Assembly (NCBI RefSeq): GCF_963678635.1
Contig: NC_087065.1
Span: 27,797,254-27,861,253 of the forward strand
Reading direction: 5' to 3'
From: Symsagittifera roscoffensis
Lineage: Eukaryota > Xenacoelomorpha > Acoela > Convolutidae
Length of the DNA: 64,000 bases
The position numbers and the translations under genes were made by a program. The notes below the pieces were generated by a model that saw only the letters and a program-made list of their open reading frames with translations, did not search any database and was not told the origin of the DNA. Of this stretch, positions 62,894-64,000 are shown in pieces (the first letter of the stretch is position 1; the number at the start of each line of letters is the position of its first letter).

Positions 62894-64000
62894 GTAACGG
62901 AAATCACAACAAAACCTGAGTTGCCCCCTTTCTTTTTAGCTATGACCACGCCACAAGCCCACGGGGACTTCGACGGCTCGATCATGTCGTACTCCATTAA
63001 CATCTCGGTTTCTTTCCTGCACGCTTTTGATTTGTGTGTGGTCATTCTCCTCGCCCCTTCCCTATGAGGTACCGAGCCCTCTTCTATCTCAATCTCGTGT
63101 TCTACAAAATTGCAGCAACTTATGTCGGCCTTATGCTTCGAAAAAACGTCTGCATTCCGATTTAGCACCGCCGTGAGTGAATCTAGTTCCTTATCCAATA
63201 TTTTACCCTTCAGATGTTCTATCTCGGGCAGGACATGCTTATTTGCTGTTAACTCTATTTCTGTTGGTCTCTCGAGAAAATTTGAACAACTAGATAACCC
63301 ATCATCTGTCTCCGACTTCATTGAAAACAATTTCTTAGAAAATTTCAATTCATTTATTCTCTTCAGTATACATTCTTGGTTCGCGTGTAAGGGACATTTG
63401 GCTGCATCAAACTTTTTCAAGTTCTCCACACTCTGAAAGTCTGTGTTCAGAAGCAATGCGTAGCCAAGTTTCTTTCCACTCTGTATTGTCACTGTGGTTG
63501 CTTCTGTGTTCAACAACACACTCACACACAGTCCGCTCTGAGTGAGTGAGAAGCTTCCTCCTAAAATAGCGGAGCTCTTACTGTTTGGATTTGGTACCAG
63601 ACACACCTGTCTGTCATTACTGAGTTCATTCAAGTTTCTCATTCTAAACGTCGCTACTACGGCTTGGTTTGGCTTCAATCTAACTTTTCGATCCAGGAAA
63701 ATTGGTACCTTTGCCTGGTTAATTAAGATCTTATTAAGAAGTTTCTTTTCATACTTCCTCTCTGGGTCTTTGATCCTGATCAACCCAACGTTGAGATCGA
63801 TCGTGGCATCATAGTTGCGTACGAAGTCCCCTTCCAGGATGAATTGATCGGATTCGTCCAAATTTTCCACCACCAGGAAGCTCATCCGAAGATGCCTTCC
63901 TCCAAGCTGCAGTGATATGATCGGGGTCCGTCCTGTCACCGAGATTGCTCCCTGATTGGCAGCTGCCAGTCTGATATTGGTCGGTATCAGATCCAACCTT
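62890..64000 (-). pseudogene. E2 protease end and reverse transcriptase N-terminal part (runs off the window)
   Basis: A single frame of 370 codons from the window edge: the end of the protease (IRLAAANQGAISVTGRTP, FILEGDFVRNYDATIDL), the linker with SETDDGLSSCSNFLERP, and the RT finger region (SVPHREGARRMTTHKSKACR, EPSKSPWACGVVIAKKKGG). It shows that protease and RT are one frame in this lineage, so the break at 39475 in E1 is a mutation. A frameshift near 62930 ends it. The DTG active site lies beyond position 64000. Confidence 0.8.

Larger units (their letters stand above)
53610..64000 (-). mobile_element. E2: second, related LTR retrotransposon, nested in E1 (partial)
   Basis: On the minus strand: protease, RT, RNase H, integrase, macro-like domain, ORF3a homologue, SGNH-like domain, conserved 3' ORF, polypurine tract and 3' LTR. 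Gag and the 5' LTR lie beyond the window. Relative to E1 it lacks a ~5.3-kb coding module between the SGNH linker and the 3' conserved region. Protein similarity to E1 is clear throughout pol but far from identical, so they are different families of one lineage. Many frameshifts make this copy inactive. Insertion into E1 at 53609/53610 is inferred from the sharp end of E1 coding similarity there. Confidence 0.8.

Overview
The window is metazoan nuclear DNA: AT-rich intergenic sequence, genes split by spliceosomal introns with TTTCAG/TTTAG-type acceptors, and dense transposon remains. The lineage cannot be fixed from the sequence. Three gene starts have a splice acceptor 7-20 nt before the ATG, and one poly(A) signal is followed 32 nt later by such an acceptor. 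That is what spliced-leader trans-splicing and operons look like, so a nematode or another trans-splicing animal is a reasonable inference.

Host genes (all minus strand): SRPRB, the beta subunit of the SRP receptor (22667-21798); an unknown 3-exon gene with a 39-bp coding minisatellite, directly downstream of it (21565-15702); the last two exons of a gene for a U1-like C2H2 zinc-finger, Gly/Pro-rich protein (14586-12994); and INPP5A, type I inositol-polyphosphate 5-phosphatase (33659-32436).

The first 32 kb also holds old mobile DNA: a LINE reverse-transcriptase relic (2.6-3.4 kb), a MULE with degenerate TIRs and near-perfect 9-bp target duplications (5.19-7.41 kb), a TA-flanked foldback element (8.51-9.24 kb), tRNA-derived repeats, dispersed 0.5-0.7 kb repeats, and satellite arrays of ~170-bp monomers that end in Helitron-style 3' termini (25.4-27.9 and 28.4-29.8 kb).

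From about 33.85 kb to the end the window is two nested giant Ty3/Gypsy-type LTR retrotransposons. Element 1 (E1, plus strand) has a 5' LTR, a long leader, gag, pro-pol, and then more than 8 kb of further coding sequence. Element 2 (E2, minus strand) appears to be inserted into E1 at 53609/53610: its 3' LTR (about 54152-53610) shares a 169-bp R/U5-like block with the E1 5' LTR. The 5' part of E2 and the rest of E1 lie beyond the window. Both carry several frameshifts and stops.

The novel part is the gene content of these elements. In both diverged copies the Pol C-terminus carries a TARG1/OARD1-like macro domain (ADP-ribose binding or hydrolase fold). A separate reading frame after pol carries an SGNH/GDSL-hydrolase-like domain, and a further conserved Cys/His-containing region sits at the 3' end. 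E1 has an additional ~5.3 kb coding module that E2 lacks. The broken frames after pol read best as the remains of one very long third polyprotein.
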